Source of the DNA: Rhizobium sp. Root482
Lineage (GTDB): Bacteria > Pseudomonadota > Alphaproteobacteria > Rhizobiales > Rhizobiaceae
Assembly: GCF_001426565.1 (NCBI RefSeq)
Contig: NZ_LMFA01000020.1
Coordinates: 256,879 to 320,878, forward strand
Direction: 5' to 3'
Length of the DNA stretch: 64,000 nucleotides
Part shown: in pieces, positions 35,374 through 44,068 of the stretch
How the letters are laid out: every line of letters begins with the position of its first letter
Numbering within the stretch: position 1 is the stretch's first letter
Notes under the pieces: generated by a model
Told to the model about the DNA's origin: nothing
Seen by the model: the letters and a program-made list of their open reading frames with translations, nothing else
The model's database searches: none
Translations under genes and position numbers: made by a program

Positions 35374-35955
35374 ATGAACGAAGAAGACGACGACAAGACA
35401 AAGGAACTGCCGCTCGGCAAGGAAACGGAGGCGAACCTTTTCAAGTCGCGTTCGATCTTCATCTATGGCCCGATCACGCAGGAACTGGCGCAGAAGGTCA
35501 ACACGCAACTCGTGGCGCTGTCAGCAGCCAGCGACGAAGACATCCGCGTCTACGTGAACTCGCCCGGCGGTCACGTCGAATCCGGCGATTCCGTCCATGA
35601 CATGATCAAGTTCATCAAGCCGAAGGTCTGGATGATCGGTACCGGTTGGGTCGCCTCCGCCGGCGCGCTGATCTATGTATCGGCTCCGAAGGAACGGCGT
35701 ATCTGCCTGCCGAACACCCGCTTCCTGCTTCATCAACCGTCGGGCGGCACCCGCGGCATGGCTTCGGACATCGAGATCCAGGCACGCGAAATCATCAAGA
35801 TGAACGAGCGCCTGAACAGGATCTTCGCCGAAGCCACCGGTCAGTCCTACGAGAAGATCGCCAAGGATACGGACCGCGACTACTGGCTCTCTGCCGAGGA
35901 AGCCAAGAGCTACGGCCTGGTTTCGCGGATCGTGACGTCGCAGGCTGATATCTGA
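35374..35955 (+). CDS. clpP: ClpP-family serine protease paralogue
   Basis: A 193-residue ClpP-like protease subunit. The catalytic triad is present: Ser in [11 protein letters not shown], His in FLLHQPSGG and Asp in [18 protein letters not shown]. The sequence around Ser differs from the housekeeping form (usually GQAASMGA), so this is one of the extra ClpP copies that rhizobia carry (ClpP1-4 type) rather than the tig-clpP-clpX copy. No Clp chaperone is nearby. GGGAG precedes ATG 35374. An intrinsic terminator follows, so it is transcribed alone. Confidence 0.9.
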   Translation: MNEEDDDKTKELPLGKETEANLFKSRSIFIYGPITQELAQKVNTQLVALSAASDEDIRVYVNSPGGHVESGDSVHDMIKFIKPKVWMIGTGWVASAGALIYVSAPKERRICLPNTRFLLHQPSGGTRGMASDIEIQAREIIKMNERLNRIFAEATGQSYEKIAKDTDRDYWLSAEEAKSYGLVSRIVTSQADI

Positions 35956-35980
35956 TTTGTTCACCGGTGCATTAGAATTG

Positions 35981-36009
35981 AAGGCGCTTGCTTCGGCAGG
36001 CGCCTTTTT
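35981..36009 (+). terminator. terminator of clpP paralogue
   Basis: AAGGCGC / GCGCCTT stem with a 12-base loop ends in five T residues, 25 bases after the clpP stop. Confidence 0.8.
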
Positions 36010-36054
36010 CATGTCGGCCTTGCCCTTCGTTTCTTCTGCGGTTATACACGTCCC

Positions 36055-36180
36055 ATGTCGAAGACAGGCGCCAACATCGTCGAGCAGGTTTCCCGCGGGC
36101 AAATCGCCTTTGCGGAACGTTCGCGCGCCTTTACCTCTCTTCTTCTTCTCGGCCTTACACGCGGTTGCCGGGTTCTTTGA
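36055..36180 (+). CDS. candidate leuA leader peptide rich in leucine
   Basis: A 41-codon frame starting at ATG 36055 ends Thr-Ser-Leu-Leu-Leu-Leu-Gly-Leu-Thr-Arg-Gly-Cys-Arg-Val-Leu-stop, with four consecutive leucine codons (CTT CTT CTT CTC), directly before a stem-loop and 160 bases before leuA. That arrangement is what leucine attenuation needs. The peptide is longer than most leader peptides and no strong Shine-Dalgarno is visible, so it is a candidate and not proven. Confidence 0.55.
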   Translation: MSKTGANIVEQVSRGQIAFAERSRAFTSLLLLGLTRGCRVL

Positions 36181-36221
36181 AGGAGCGCCCGGTGGCCGAA
36201 AGCCCACCGGCCCCAGCTCCT
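36181..36221 (+). promoter_or_regulatory. stem-loop after the leucine-rich leader, candidate attenuator
   Basis: Beginning at the base after the leader stop codon, AGGAGC pairs with GCTCCT and, inside, CCGGTGG pairs with CCACCGG around a short loop. A pyrimidine-rich stretch TTGCCTTCCC follows but no clean T run, so either this is a weak terminator or a pause/anti-element of a larger attenuator reaching towards leuA. Confidence 0.45.
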
Positions 36222-36340
36222 TGCCTTCCCTGAATTTCAGAACCGAAAAGAACCAGAGAGCCGGCATTTGCCATCGCCATGCGACCGATGATCGGTTATT
36301 GCAGGCGGGCCATGCGCCTCACAGACGAAGAGAAGCCGCG

Positions 36341-38050
36341 ATGATCATGAAATCCCATACCGTCAAGCAGGGCATGCCCGAGGCAGCGGTCAAGTACCAA
36401 CCCTATCCGCAGATCAATATCGCCGACCGGACATGGCCGGGCAAGACGATCACCAAGGCGCCGATCTGGTGCTCGGTGGACCTGCGCGACGGCAATCAGT
36501 CGCTTGTCGATCCGATGGGCCACGACCGCAAGGCACGGATGTTCCAGCTGTTGCTCGACATGGGCTTCAAGGAAATCGAGATCGGCTTTCCTTCCGCCTC
36601 GCAGACGGATTTCGACTTCGCGCGCTGGTGCATCGAGGCAGGCAATGTTCCGGCGGACGTGTCCCTGCAGGTCCTGGTCCAGTGCCGGCCCGAACTGATC
36701 ACCCGTACCTTCGAGGCGCTTGAGGGCGCCACCCGGCCGATCGTGCACTTCTACAATTCCACCAGCGAATTGCAGCGCCGCGTGGTCTTTGCCAAGGATG
36801 TGGCCGGCATCAAGCGGATCGCCACGGATGCCGCCAAGATGATCGCCGACATGGCGGCCAAGGCTGGTGGCGGCTTCCGCTTCGAATATTCGCCGGAAAG
36901 CTTTACCGGCACCGAACTGGAGGTCGCGCTGGACATCTGCAACGCGGTCACCGAGATCATCCGGCCGACCCCGGACAACAAGCTGATCCTCAATCTGCCC
37001 TCGACCGTCGAGATGGCCACCCCCAACGTCTATGCCGACCAGATCGAATGGATGTGCCGCAATCTCGACAATCGCGAGAGCCTGATCATCTCGGTCCATC
37101 CGCACAATGACCGCGGCACCGGTATCGCTGCCACCGAACTCGCCCTGATGGCCGGCGCCGACCGTGTCGAAGGCACGTTGTTCGGCAATGGCGAGCGTAC
37201 CGGCAATGTCGATGTCGTCACCCTGGCGCTCAACATGTTCACGCAAGGGGTCGATCCGCAACTGGATTGCTCGGATATCCAGCGGATCAAGGATGTCTTC
37301 GAATATTCCAACCAGATGATCATCCCGGAGCGTCATCCTTATGTCGGCGAACTGGTCTATACGGCCTTTTCCGGCTCGCACCAGGATGCCATCAACAAGG
37401 GCATGAAGGCGATCAAGGTCGCCAACAAGCCGCTTTGGGAGGTGCCCTATCTGCCGATCGATCCGCAGGATGTCGGCCGTTCCTATGAGGCGATCATCCG
37501 CATCAACTCGCAATCCGGCAAGGGCGGCATCGCCTATATCCTGCAGCAGGACTACGGCATCAACCTGCCGCGCAACCTGCAGGTGGAATTCCGCGAGGAC
37601 ATCCAGCGCATCACCGACGAAGAGGGCAAGGAACTGCCGTCGAAGGCGATCCATGAGCGCTTCATCGAGCGCTATGTCGATCAGCCGGGCGGGCGCATCC
37701 GTTTCGTCGATCACCACACCTATCCGCTCGGTGAACACAAGGGCGTCCGGCTTGTGACCGCCGATATCACCGATAATGGCGAGGCAAAGCAGATCGAGGG
37801 CAGGGGGACCGGCCCGATCGACGGCTTCATCAATGCCCTGTCGCAGTATATCGGTATCGAGATGTCGGTCGCCGACTATTCCGAGCATTCGCTCCAGCAT
37901 GGGTCCAATGCCGCGGCCATCGCCTATGTCGAGGTCGAGCATCCCGGCGGCAAGCTGTTCGGCGTCGGCATCAGCACCAATATCGTCGGCGCGTCGCTGG
38001 AAGCGATCGTCTCGGCGGCAAACAGGCTCCTGGAACAAGCGTCGGCTTAA
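36341..38050 (+). CDS. leuA: 2-isopropylmalate synthase
   Basis: A 569-residue LeuA that condenses acetyl-CoA with 2-oxoisovalerate in the first committed step of leucine synthesis. CSVDLRDGNQSLVDPMGHDRK holds the metal-binding Asp and catalytic Arg of the TIM barrel, SVHPHNDRGTGIAATELAL holds the metal-binding histidines, and LFGNGERTGNVD follows. The C-terminal ~130 residues are the regulatory leucine-binding domain. This is the long LeuA type. ATG 36341 is preferred because it matches family starts; the open frame continues back to 35957 through the leader region, which argues against that extension. Confidence 0.95.
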   Translation: MIMKSHTVKQGMPEAAVKYQPYPQINIADRTWPGKTITKAPIWCSVDLRDGNQSLVDPMGHDRKARMFQLLLDMGFKEIEIGFPSASQTDFDFARWCIEAGNVPADVSLQVLVQCRPELITRTFEALEGATRPIVHFYNSTSELQRRVVFAKDVAGIKRIATDAAKMIADMAAKAGGGFRFEYSPESFTGTELEVALDICNAVTEIIRPTPDNKLILNLPSTVEMATPNVYADQIEWMCRNLDNRESLIISVHPHNDRGTGIAATELALMAGADRVEGTLFGNGERTGNVDVVTLALNMFTQGVDPQLDCSDIQRIKDVFEYSNQMIIPERHPYVGELVYTAFSGSHQDAINKGMKAIKVANKPLWEVPYLPIDPQDVGRSYEAIIRINSQSGKGGIAYILQQDYGINLPRNLQVEFREDIQRITDEEGKELPSKAIHERFIERYVDQPGGRIRFVDHHTYPLGEHKGVRLVTADITDNGEAKQIEGRGTGPIDGFINALSQYIGIEMSVADYSEHSLQHGSNAAAIAYVEVEHPGGKLFGVGISTNIVGASLEAIVSAANRLLEQASA

Positions 38051-38125
38051 TCGAGCCGGAGCCTGCTCTCCATAGGTGAGGAGGCTGCGCCCATGGCGCG
38101 GCCTTCACGATGATTTCACCGAAGT

Positions 38126-38956
38126 TCATATGGAGGTCGATACGGTCTCTGCGAGCGTATGGAGATTGGCGTCGGCCGAAGGGCCGACCACCACATAGGC
38201 GGCACCGGCCTTCTGCCAGGAGATCATCGCGATATCGTCGCGGATGCTCTCGGCCATCACTCCCTCCGGTGCGCCGGGCTTGCCCTTGAGGAAACAGATG
38301 GCGAAGACATTACCTTCGTCGTTCCTGTAGATCAGCTGCGCCACCGGCTTTCCGACGGCGACGAGCAGGCGGGCGCCCTCAAAGGTCAGGCCTTCGTCCT
38401 TCAGGTCCGGCAGGGCAAAATTCACCCCGACGCTGGCGGCAAGCCAGGGCTCGATCTTTGCGCCCTCTTCAGCCGGCACTTCGACGAGATGCTCGGTCTG
38501 GCGCGAATAGATGCGGTGATAGGCGGCGATATCGTCGAGCCAGGTGCGGGCGGTGGTGAGGCTTGCCGGCGGCGCGCCGTCATTACCGGTCTTGCCGATG
38601 ATGAAACCGGTCGCGCCCCCGACGATCAACAGCACGATGGCCGCGGCAAGCGCCCGTGGCCAGAAGCGGGCTCGCGGCGGGCGCGGTGCGGCCTTTACCA
38701 CCCGCTCGGCCTTCGGATTGATGCCGGGGCCCTGCTTGATCCGCCTGACGAGCGAAAGCGGGACGGGGTCGTGCAGGAAATCCTCGAAAGCCTTGTCGCC
38801 GAAGGTGTTGCCGGCCTTCAACATTTCGAGAACCAGCCGGGCCTCGTCGTTGCGCGCCACCAGATTTTCCAGTTCCCTGCTCTCGGCGTCACTTACCTCG
38901 CCGTCGAGATAGGCCGAAAGACGGGCCTCCAGCGCGAGCCCTTTCGTATTCTGCAA
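38126..38956 (-). CDS. anti-sigma factor, single-pass membrane protein
   Basis: A 276-residue regulator encoded three bases after the ECF sigma gene. The N-terminal ~90 residues form the sigma-binding helical part (ARLSAYLDGEVSDAESRELENLV), one membrane helix lies at about residues 103-123 (ALAAAIVLLIVGGATGFIIGK) and the C-terminal ~150 residues are periplasmic, so it could sense an envelope signal and release the sigma factor. There is no HxxxCxxC zinc motif at the N-terminus, so it is not a standard zinc-binding anti-sigma. Confidence 0.82.
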   Translation of the reverse strand: MQNTKGLALEARLSAYLDGEVSDAESRELENLVARNDEARLVLEMLKAGNTFGDKAFEDFLHDPVPLSLVRRIKQGPGINPKAERVVKAAPRPPRARFWPRALAAAIVLLIVGGATGFIIGKTGNDGAPPASLTTARTWLDDIAAYHRIYSRQTEHLVEVPAEEGAKIEPWLAASVGVNFALPDLKDEGLTFEGARLLVAVGKPVAQLIYRNDEGNVFAICFLKGKPGAPEGVMAESIRDDIAMISWQKAGAAYVVVGPSADANLHTLAETVSTSI

Positions 38957-38959
38957 TCT

Positions 38960-39478
38960 TCAGGCCCTCCTTTCCGTCGTTTCCGTGATCATCGCGGCAA
39001 AGCGCATGCGCGCCGCCGAAAGCCTGCTCATGACCGTGCCGATCGGGATTTTCAGGATATCGGCGGCTTCCCGGTAGCTGTGTCCCTCGACATTGACCAG
39101 CAGGAAGACGCTTGCCAGCCCCTCAGGCATGGATAGGACCATCTTCTGCAACTGGTTGGCATAAATGGCCTTTTCGGCGGATGCCTCGACCGACAATGCG
39201 TCCTGCTCGGACACGTCGATCGTGCCTGCGCCGCCGCGCACCTTGCGCTTTCTGATTTCGTCGATCCATAGATTGCGGGTCATCGCATATATCCAGCTTT
39301 CCAGCCGCCCTTCGCCGTTCCAGAGGTGATGGCGGGTGATCGCCCGCTCGCAGGCCTCCTGGACCAGATCGTCGGCATCGGCGGCGTTGCGGGTCAGTGT
39401 CATGGCGAAGCGGCGCAACCTGGGCAGGACACCGACCAGATTGCGCCTGAATTCGCTTGATTCCGCCGCTGGACGCAT
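38960..39478 (-). CDS. ECF-family RNA polymerase sigma factor
   Basis: A 172-residue sigma-70 family factor with only regions 2 and 4. Region 2 reads DADDLVQEACERAI and WIYAMTRNLWIDEIRKRK (promoter melting and -10 contact); region 4 reads LASVFLLVNVEGHSYREAADILKIPIGTVMSRLSAAR (-35 helix-turn-helix). ATG 39478 follows GGAAGAG; the frame goes on upstream to 39700 but that part is not sigma-like. It is three bases upstream of its anti-sigma gene, so the pair forms one operon, and a possible self-recognised promoter lies ahead. Confidence 0.9.
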   Translation of the reverse strand: MRPAAESSEFRRNLVGVLPRLRRFAMTLTRNAADADDLVQEACERAITRHHLWNGEGRLESWIYAMTRNLWIDEIRKRKVRGGAGTIDVSEQDALSVEASAEKAIYANQLQKMVLSMPEGLASVFLLVNVEGHSYREAADILKIPIGTVMSRLSAARMRFAAMITETTERRA

Positions 39479-39511
39479 TGCTCTTCCAAGGAAACGTTCC
39501 GGATCGGGATC

Positions 39512-39540
39512 TCTACGTCCGGGTCGAATACACACTTCCC
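39512..39540 (-). promoter_or_regulatory. candidate ECF-type promoter before the sigma gene
   Basis: On the reverse strand GGGAAG is followed by 17 bases and CGTAGA, which resembles ECF-dependent promoters (GGAA at -35, CGT at -10). The -10 ends 33 bases before the ATG. It would allow autoregulation, the usual pattern for ECF operons. Confidence 0.4.
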
Positions 39541-39648
39541 TGATATGAAACATTTTGCCCCATGCTTCGCAAGCCGGGCAGATGGAGGCATGCGCATATT
39601 TCGGCGCGCATACCCGTCCTGTCGCTGGAAGATGCCAGGCCGATCCGA

Positions 39649-40200
39649 TCAATAATGGCGGACGCCGCCGATCGATCCGAGCAAGGCACGATAGGCCCAA
39701 CTGTTTTCGCCGCCGCGGTCGCGGATCTCGATCAACTGGATTTTTGCCTCCTGCACCTTGCCCTGCTCCATCAGCGCCTGGCCCATATAGGAGCGGGCGA
39801 GGATATAATTCTCGTCGGCCTGCAGCGCGCGCCTGTAGAAGCGCATGCCAAGCTCCATGCGCCCGGCCTTGCGGTTCGAATAGCCGCGATAGTTGAGAAT
39901 GCGGGCGCTCTCCTGGTCCTTGACCGCGTCGAGAACCTTCAGCGCGTTTTCATACTGGCCGGCATAGGCGAGTTCCCGTGCCGCGTTGAACAGGATATCG
40001 TCGTCAAGGCCGCTCTTCTTGGCATTGACGCATTCCTTCTTCTTGGCGTCCCAGATCTTTCCGTCCTGGCACTCGGTCGATGTCTTGGTCTTTTTCGGCG
40101 GCGCGGTGGTGTCTTCGCTGACAGCCCCGGCGGTCTGGCAGAGGGTAAATGTAGAGAGAGTGGTAAGCAGGACGAACAGTGCTGACATGCGTTTGGTCAT
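39649..40200 (-). CDS. exported TPR-repeat protein
   Basis: A 183-residue periplasmic protein. A signal peptide (MTKRMSALFVLLTTLSTFTL, then QTAGA) is followed by a lysine-rich stretch with two cysteines (CQDGKIWDAKKKECV) and three to four tetratricopeptide-like helical pairs (ELAYAGQYENALKVLDAV, YSNRKAGRMELGMRFYRRAL). It would act as a protein-protein adaptor; no partner is evident. AGGAG lies 9 bases before ATG 40200. It precedes the sigma gene on the same strand by about 170 bases, but that gene seems to have its own promoter. Confidence 0.8.
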   Translation of the reverse strand: MTKRMSALFVLLTTLSTFTLCQTAGAVSEDTTAPPKKTKTSTECQDGKIWDAKKKECVNAKKSGLDDDILFNAARELAYAGQYENALKVLDAVKDQESARILNYRGYSNRKAGRMELGMRFYRRALQADENYILARSYMGQALMEQGKVQEAKIQLIEIRDRGGENSWAYRALLGSIGGVRHY

Positions 40201-40343
40201 GACGATCATCTCCTGGTGGAATCTCTGGCGGCAGACGTCAGCCCACCGCGATCCGGTGCAAGTGCTGCCCTGCTGTCAGTCTTCTAATGACGGGCGACCT
40301 TGGCCGAATATTCCCGGCGGAGATAATTTCGCCATAAGGGGCG

Positions 40344-41246
40344 TCAGAAGCGCGTGGTTTCCGCAAGCGTCACCGAACGGCCGTCCGGGGTCAGTTCGAA
40401 ACGTTCGCGCAGAAGGTTCCATTGGCCCGGGCTGCCGGCGATGGAAAACAGGTTGAAGGCGGCCGGCGGTTTCCTGCCGCCGGGTCCCTGCGAGGCAGAG
40501 GCGATGCCGACGACGGGCACGGGGCCGACCTGGCCCTTCAATTGATAGACCGTATTGAGATGCGTATGGCCATGCAGCACCAGTTCGGCGCCGCCGGCTG
40601 AAATCGTTGCGGCGAACCGCCGGATGCCGAGCATGCGCTTGTGCATGGAAGCGGCGCCGCGGATCGGGGGATGGTGGATCATTACCACGCGAAACAGGCC
40701 GGCTTCGCCCGTGGCACGCAACAGATTGACCGTTTCGCGCGCCTGGCGGCTGCCGAAATAACCGCTGGCGGCAAAGGGCGGGGTGGCAAGCGCCGTCGAG
40801 CAGCCGATCAGGGCGACAGGCCCGCGGACGCGCAGATAGGGAAAGCAGTGGAAATCCTCGTCCCATTCCGCCGGGCCGCGCTCTCCGCACATGAACGGAT
40901 ACCAGGCCTTGGTGGTCTTCTCGTAGGCGCCCGGCACATAGGCATCGTGGTTGCCCGGCACCACGGAAATGTTTTCCGGCTCGCCCGCCTCCTTCAGCCA
41001 TTCCGTCACCACCTCGATCTCGCGCGACGAGGCGAGATTGACCAGGTCGCCGGTGATCGCCAGATGATCGGGATCGACCCGGACGATCTCGTCCATCAGG
41101 AGATTGAGTGTATTGCCGACCAGATGGTTGCGGCGATTGCGATGCCAATTGACGAAACCGGTGATGCGCTTGGAAAAAAGTTCGCGAAATGAGAGATCGG
41201 GCAGGGGGCCAAGATGGATGTCGGAAATATGGGCAAGTTTGAACAT
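40344..41246 (-). CDS. calcineurin-like metallophosphoesterase
   Basis: A 300-residue cytosolic phosphoesterase with the full metal-binding set: AHISDIHLG (Asp, His), AITGDLVN (Asp), VVPGNHDAY (Asn, His), VMIHHPPI (His) and LHGHTH (His-x-His). The arrangement resembles the CpdA/Icc class that cleaves cyclic nucleotides, but substrate cannot be set from motifs. ATG 41246 is preferred to GTG 41249. It is divergent from the Nudix gene. Confidence 0.87.
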   Translation of the reverse strand: MFKLAHISDIHLGPLPDLSFRELFSKRITGFVNWHRNRRNHLVGNTLNLLMDEIVRVDPDHLAITGDLVNLASSREIEVVTEWLKEAGEPENISVVPGNHDAYVPGAYEKTTKAWYPFMCGERGPAEWDEDFHCFPYLRVRGPVALIGCSTALATPPFAASGYFGSRQARETVNLLRATGEAGLFRVVMIHHPPIRGAASMHKRMLGIRRFAATISAGGAELVLHGHTHLNTVYQLKGQVGPVPVVGIASASQGPGGRKPPAAFNLFSIAGSPGQWNLLRERFELTPDGRSVTLAETTRF

Positions 41247-41290
41247 CACTGGTACCTAGCGCATATTCCGCCAAAGGGGAATCGATCCGG

Positions 41291-41818
41291 ATGCATTATC
41301 CCTGGTCGTGGAAAGACAGGGACATCGGCATGACACAGGGACCGCCGGAACTGCGCAACTGGAAGGCAAGGCTCGTCACACGGCTGATGCACGGTTATTT
41401 TGCGCTTGCCCGCGGCATGACCATGGGCGTGCGCGCCGCCTGCTACGACGCGGAAGGCCGGATTTTTCTCGTCCGGCATTCCTATGTGCCCGGTTGGCAT
41501 ATGCCGGGCGGCGGGCTGGAGCGGCACGAGACGGCATTGAGCGCGCTTGCCAAGGAATTGAGGGAAGAGGGCAATCTGGAACTGACCGGCCCGCCCGAGC
41601 TTTTCCATGTCTATTTCAACCGCGCCACCAGCAAGCGCGATCATGTGCTGTTCTATCGCTGCCGCGACATCCGCCAGGTTTCGCCGAAGGTGCCGGATCG
41701 CGAAATCGTCGAGACCGGGTTTTTCGCCCTCGACGACCTGCCGCCCGGCACCACTGCCGCCACGCATCGGCGGCTGGCGGAGCTTTCAGGAAGCACGCCA
41801 CCCGCCGAATTCTGGTAA
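41291..41818 (+). CDS. Nudix hydrolase
   Basis: A 175-residue Nudix protein. The box is GGLERHETALSALAKELREEGNL, with the catalytic Glu-Glu pair intact and Lys in place of the usual Arg at the RE position. GMTMGVRAACYDAEGRIFLVRHSYVPGWHMPGGG before it is standard for broad nucleotide-sugar or NDP hydrolases. An alternative ATG at 41330 would remove 13 residues. Its stop meets the stop of the convergent GST gene with no spacing. Confidence 0.85.
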   Translation: MHYPWSWKDRDIGMTQGPPELRNWKARLVTRLMHGYFALARGMTMGVRAACYDAEGRIFLVRHSYVPGWHMPGGGLERHETALSALAKELREEGNLELTGPPELFHVYFNRATSKRDHVLFYRCRDIRQVSPKVPDREIVETGFFALDDLPPGTTAATHRRLAELSGSTPPAEFW

Positions 41819-42802
41819 TCAGGCCGAGAGGTTTTCGCGCCCATGGGGGGCGTCGAGCGCGAGAACAGGGCCGGCGGGAACGACGCCGGTCGGATTGATC
41901 GTCGCATGGCTGCGGTAATAATGCTCCTTGATATGGCGCAGATTGACCGTTTCGGCCACGCCTTCCACCTGGTAGAGGTCCTGCAGATAGGCCTGCAGAT
42001 GGGCATAGTCGGCGATGCGGCGCAGATTGCATTTGAAATGGCCGACATAGACCGGGTCGAAGCGGACAAGCGTCGTGAACAGCCGCCAGTCGGCCTCGGT
42101 GATCGTCCGGCCGGTGAGGTAGCGACGCGTCGCGAGCCGCTGGTCCAGTTCGTCCAGTACCTCGAATAATGTCGTTACATTTTCCTCATAGGCTTCCTGT
42201 GTGGTCGCAAAGCCTGCCTTGTAGACGCCGTTGTTGACGGCGTCGTAGATGTGTTCGTTCAGGGCGTCGATCTCGCCGCGAAGAGCTTCGGGGTAAAAAT
42301 CCTCGCGCGATCCGGTCAGCCCGTCGAAGGCGGAATTGAACATGCGGATGATTTCGGCGGATTCGTTGGAGACGATGCGGTTCTGCTTCTTGTCCCAGAG
42401 CACCGGCACCGTGACACGGCCGGAATAATGCGGATCGTCCTTGACATAGACCTGCCAGAGCGTTTCAGCGCCGAACAGGTGATCGACGGTGCCGCCGATC
42501 TCGTTCTTGAATTCCCAGCCCTTGGAAAGCATCAGCGGATCGACGATCGAGACGGAAATCAGGCCTTCCAGCTTCTTCAGCTTGCGGAAGATCAGGGTGC
42601 GGTGCGCCCAGGGGCAGGCGAGCGACACATAGAGATGATAGCGCCCGGCCTCTGCCTTGAAGCCCGCCTCGCCGGTGGGACCCGCCGTGCCGTCGGCGGT
42701 CACCCAGTGGCGGAACTGCGATTGCGAGCGCTTGAAATGTCCCTTGGTCTCGTTGGTGTCGTACCAGACGTCGTGCCAGACGCCGTCAACCAGCATACCC
42801 AT
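41819..42802 (-). CDS. glutathionyl-hydroquinone reductase (Xi-class GST)
   Basis: A 327-residue enzyme of the YqjG/PcpF family that uses glutathione to reduce glutathionyl-hydroquinones. The catalytic cysteine is in VSLACPWAHRTLI and the family signature VPVLWDKKQNRIVSNESAEIIRMFN follows; the C-terminal GST helical domain ends with HYYRSHATINP. ATG 42802 has AGGAG ahead of it; the frame runs to 42997 without family sequence. Confidence 0.92.
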   Translation of the reverse strand: MGMLVDGVWHDVWYDTNETKGHFKRSQSQFRHWVTADGTAGPTGEAGFKAEAGRYHLYVSLACPWAHRTLIFRKLKKLEGLISVSIVDPLMLSKGWEFKNEIGGTVDHLFGAETLWQVYVKDDPHYSGRVTVPVLWDKKQNRIVSNESAEIIRMFNSAFDGLTGSREDFYPEALRGEIDALNEHIYDAVNNGVYKAGFATTQEAYEENVTTLFEVLDELDQRLATRRYLTGRTITEADWRLFTTLVRFDPVYVGHFKCNLRRIADYAHLQAYLQDLYQVEGVAETVNLRHIKEHYYRSHATINPTGVVPAGPVLALDAPHGRENLSA

Positions 42803-43055
42803 TTTTCTTCTCCTGCGGCCAGATGCCGTTCGTTGTTGAAACTTATCCTCCAAGATAGTCTGGAAATCCGGCAAATGCAGTCGGCTAGGGATGAACAGTG
42901 CGTTTTTGACTTTGACGCCACGTTTTTTTCTGCTATCGGGCCAGACAGACTTTCTGCAACCGGATTTTTCCATCGATGCTTTTTTCGGGAACCCCACGAC
43001 GACGCTGATGCTGAAAACGCCTTGAGGGCGAAGCCATCACCTATTTCCGTCTCGT

Positions 43056-43577
43056 ATGCCCGGTTTCCCGATGTTCATGAACAAGCACGACCTCGTCTAT
43101 CTCGCCGAAGACGCCTCCCACGACGCTGCCATCGAAATCATCAATGAAGAGGCCTTCGGTCCCGGCCGTTTCACGCGCGCCGCCGCCCGCATCCGCGAGC
43201 AGGGGCCGCACGATCTGTCCATGTCCTTCGTCTGCGCCGACAAAGGCGAGGTCATCGCCTCGGTGCGGATGACGCCGGTTCTGGCCGGGTCGATCAGGGG
43301 GCATCTGCTCGGGCCACTTGCGGTGCGCCCGTCGCACAAGAACAGGGGCATCGGCCGGGAACTGGTGCGCATCGCCGTCGAGGCGGCCCGGCGCAACGGG
43401 TCCGAAGGTGTCATCCTGGTCGGCGATCCCCCCTATTACCAGCCGCTCGGCTTCGAGAAGGTCGCCTATGCCGCGCTTGATTTCCCCGGGCCGGTCGACC
43501 CCAACCGCGTCCTCGTTGTGCCGATCGGCGAGGATGTGCATGCCGGCCTGAAGGGCGAAATCCGCTGGCGTGGGTAA
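43056..43577 (+). CDS. GNAT family N-acetyltransferase (YhbS-like)
   Basis: A 173-residue GNAT protein; the acetyl-CoA-binding A motif is LGPLAVRPSHKNRGIGRELVR, and the end with VGDPPYYQPLGFEKV is typical of the YhbS-like subgroup. The acceptor (protein or small amine) is unknown. Start is uncertain: ATGs at 43056, 43071 and 43077 are all in frame and no clear Shine-Dalgarno distinguishes them. It converges on the next gene with two bases between the stops. Confidence 0.82.
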   Translation: MPGFPMFMNKHDLVYLAEDASHDAAIEIINEEAFGPGRFTRAAARIREQGPHDLSMSFVCADKGEVIASVRMTPVLAGSIRGHLLGPLAVRPSHKNRGIGRELVRIAVEAARRNGSEGVILVGDPPYYQPLGFEKVAYAALDFPGPVDPNRVLVVPIGEDVHAGLKGEIRWRG

Positions 43578-43579
43578 TC

Positions 43580-44068
43580 TCAGGTCAATGCGGCGACATC
43601 TGACTGCATCCGGAAGACGATGAGGCCGTCGCCATCGACATTCTCCTCGAGGACCTCCCATCCCATGGCGGTGTAGAAGCCGCGTCGTTGCGGGGTGGCG
43701 CAGAGATAGATGGTCTCGAAACCCAGCGCGAAGGCGCGATGCGCCGCTTCGAGGACGATTGCGCGGCCGATGCCGGCGCCACGCGCCTGCGGCTCCACCC
43801 AGACCGCTGCAACCCAGGGTGACAGAGCCGGCCGCTCGTCGCAATCCGACACGATCACCGAGGCCGTCGCAAGGAAGGCATCGCCACGATGGGCAATAAG
43901 CGCGAAGGGCAGGGCTTCGGCGTCCAAATTGTCATCGACCAGCGCGGCGATCTGCGCCAGTGTCGTGCCCTTGTCCTCCCACCAGGCTTTCCAGATGCGC
44001 TGCGCCATCGGGGCGGCGAAGTCCGGCCGTGCGCGCAAATCCGAGAGCGTAACGGCGACGGTGGTCAC
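43580..44068 (-). CDS. GNAT family N-acetyltransferase
   Basis: A 162-residue acetyltransferase with the acetyl-CoA motif VAAVWVEPQARGAGIGRAIVLEAA and a C-terminal YTAMGWEVLEENVDGDGLIVFRM. It is unrelated in detail to the neighbour at 43056. Its ATG overlaps the stop of the large membrane protein gene by four bases, so it is the last gene of the MoxR operon, which may be only positional. Confidence 0.82.
   Translation of the reverse strand: MTTVAVTLSDLRARPDFAAPMAQRIWKAWWEDKGTTLAQIAALVDDNLDAEALPFALIAHRGDAFLATASVIVSDCDERPALSPWVAAVWVEPQARGAGIGRAIVLEAAHRAFALGFETIYLCATPQRRGFYTAMGWEVLEENVDGDGLIVFRMQSDVAALT

Noticed and set aside
35957-36340. Upstream extension of leuA in frame.
   Set aside because: It runs through the clpP terminator and the leucine-rich leader; LeuA proteins start near the ATG at 36341.
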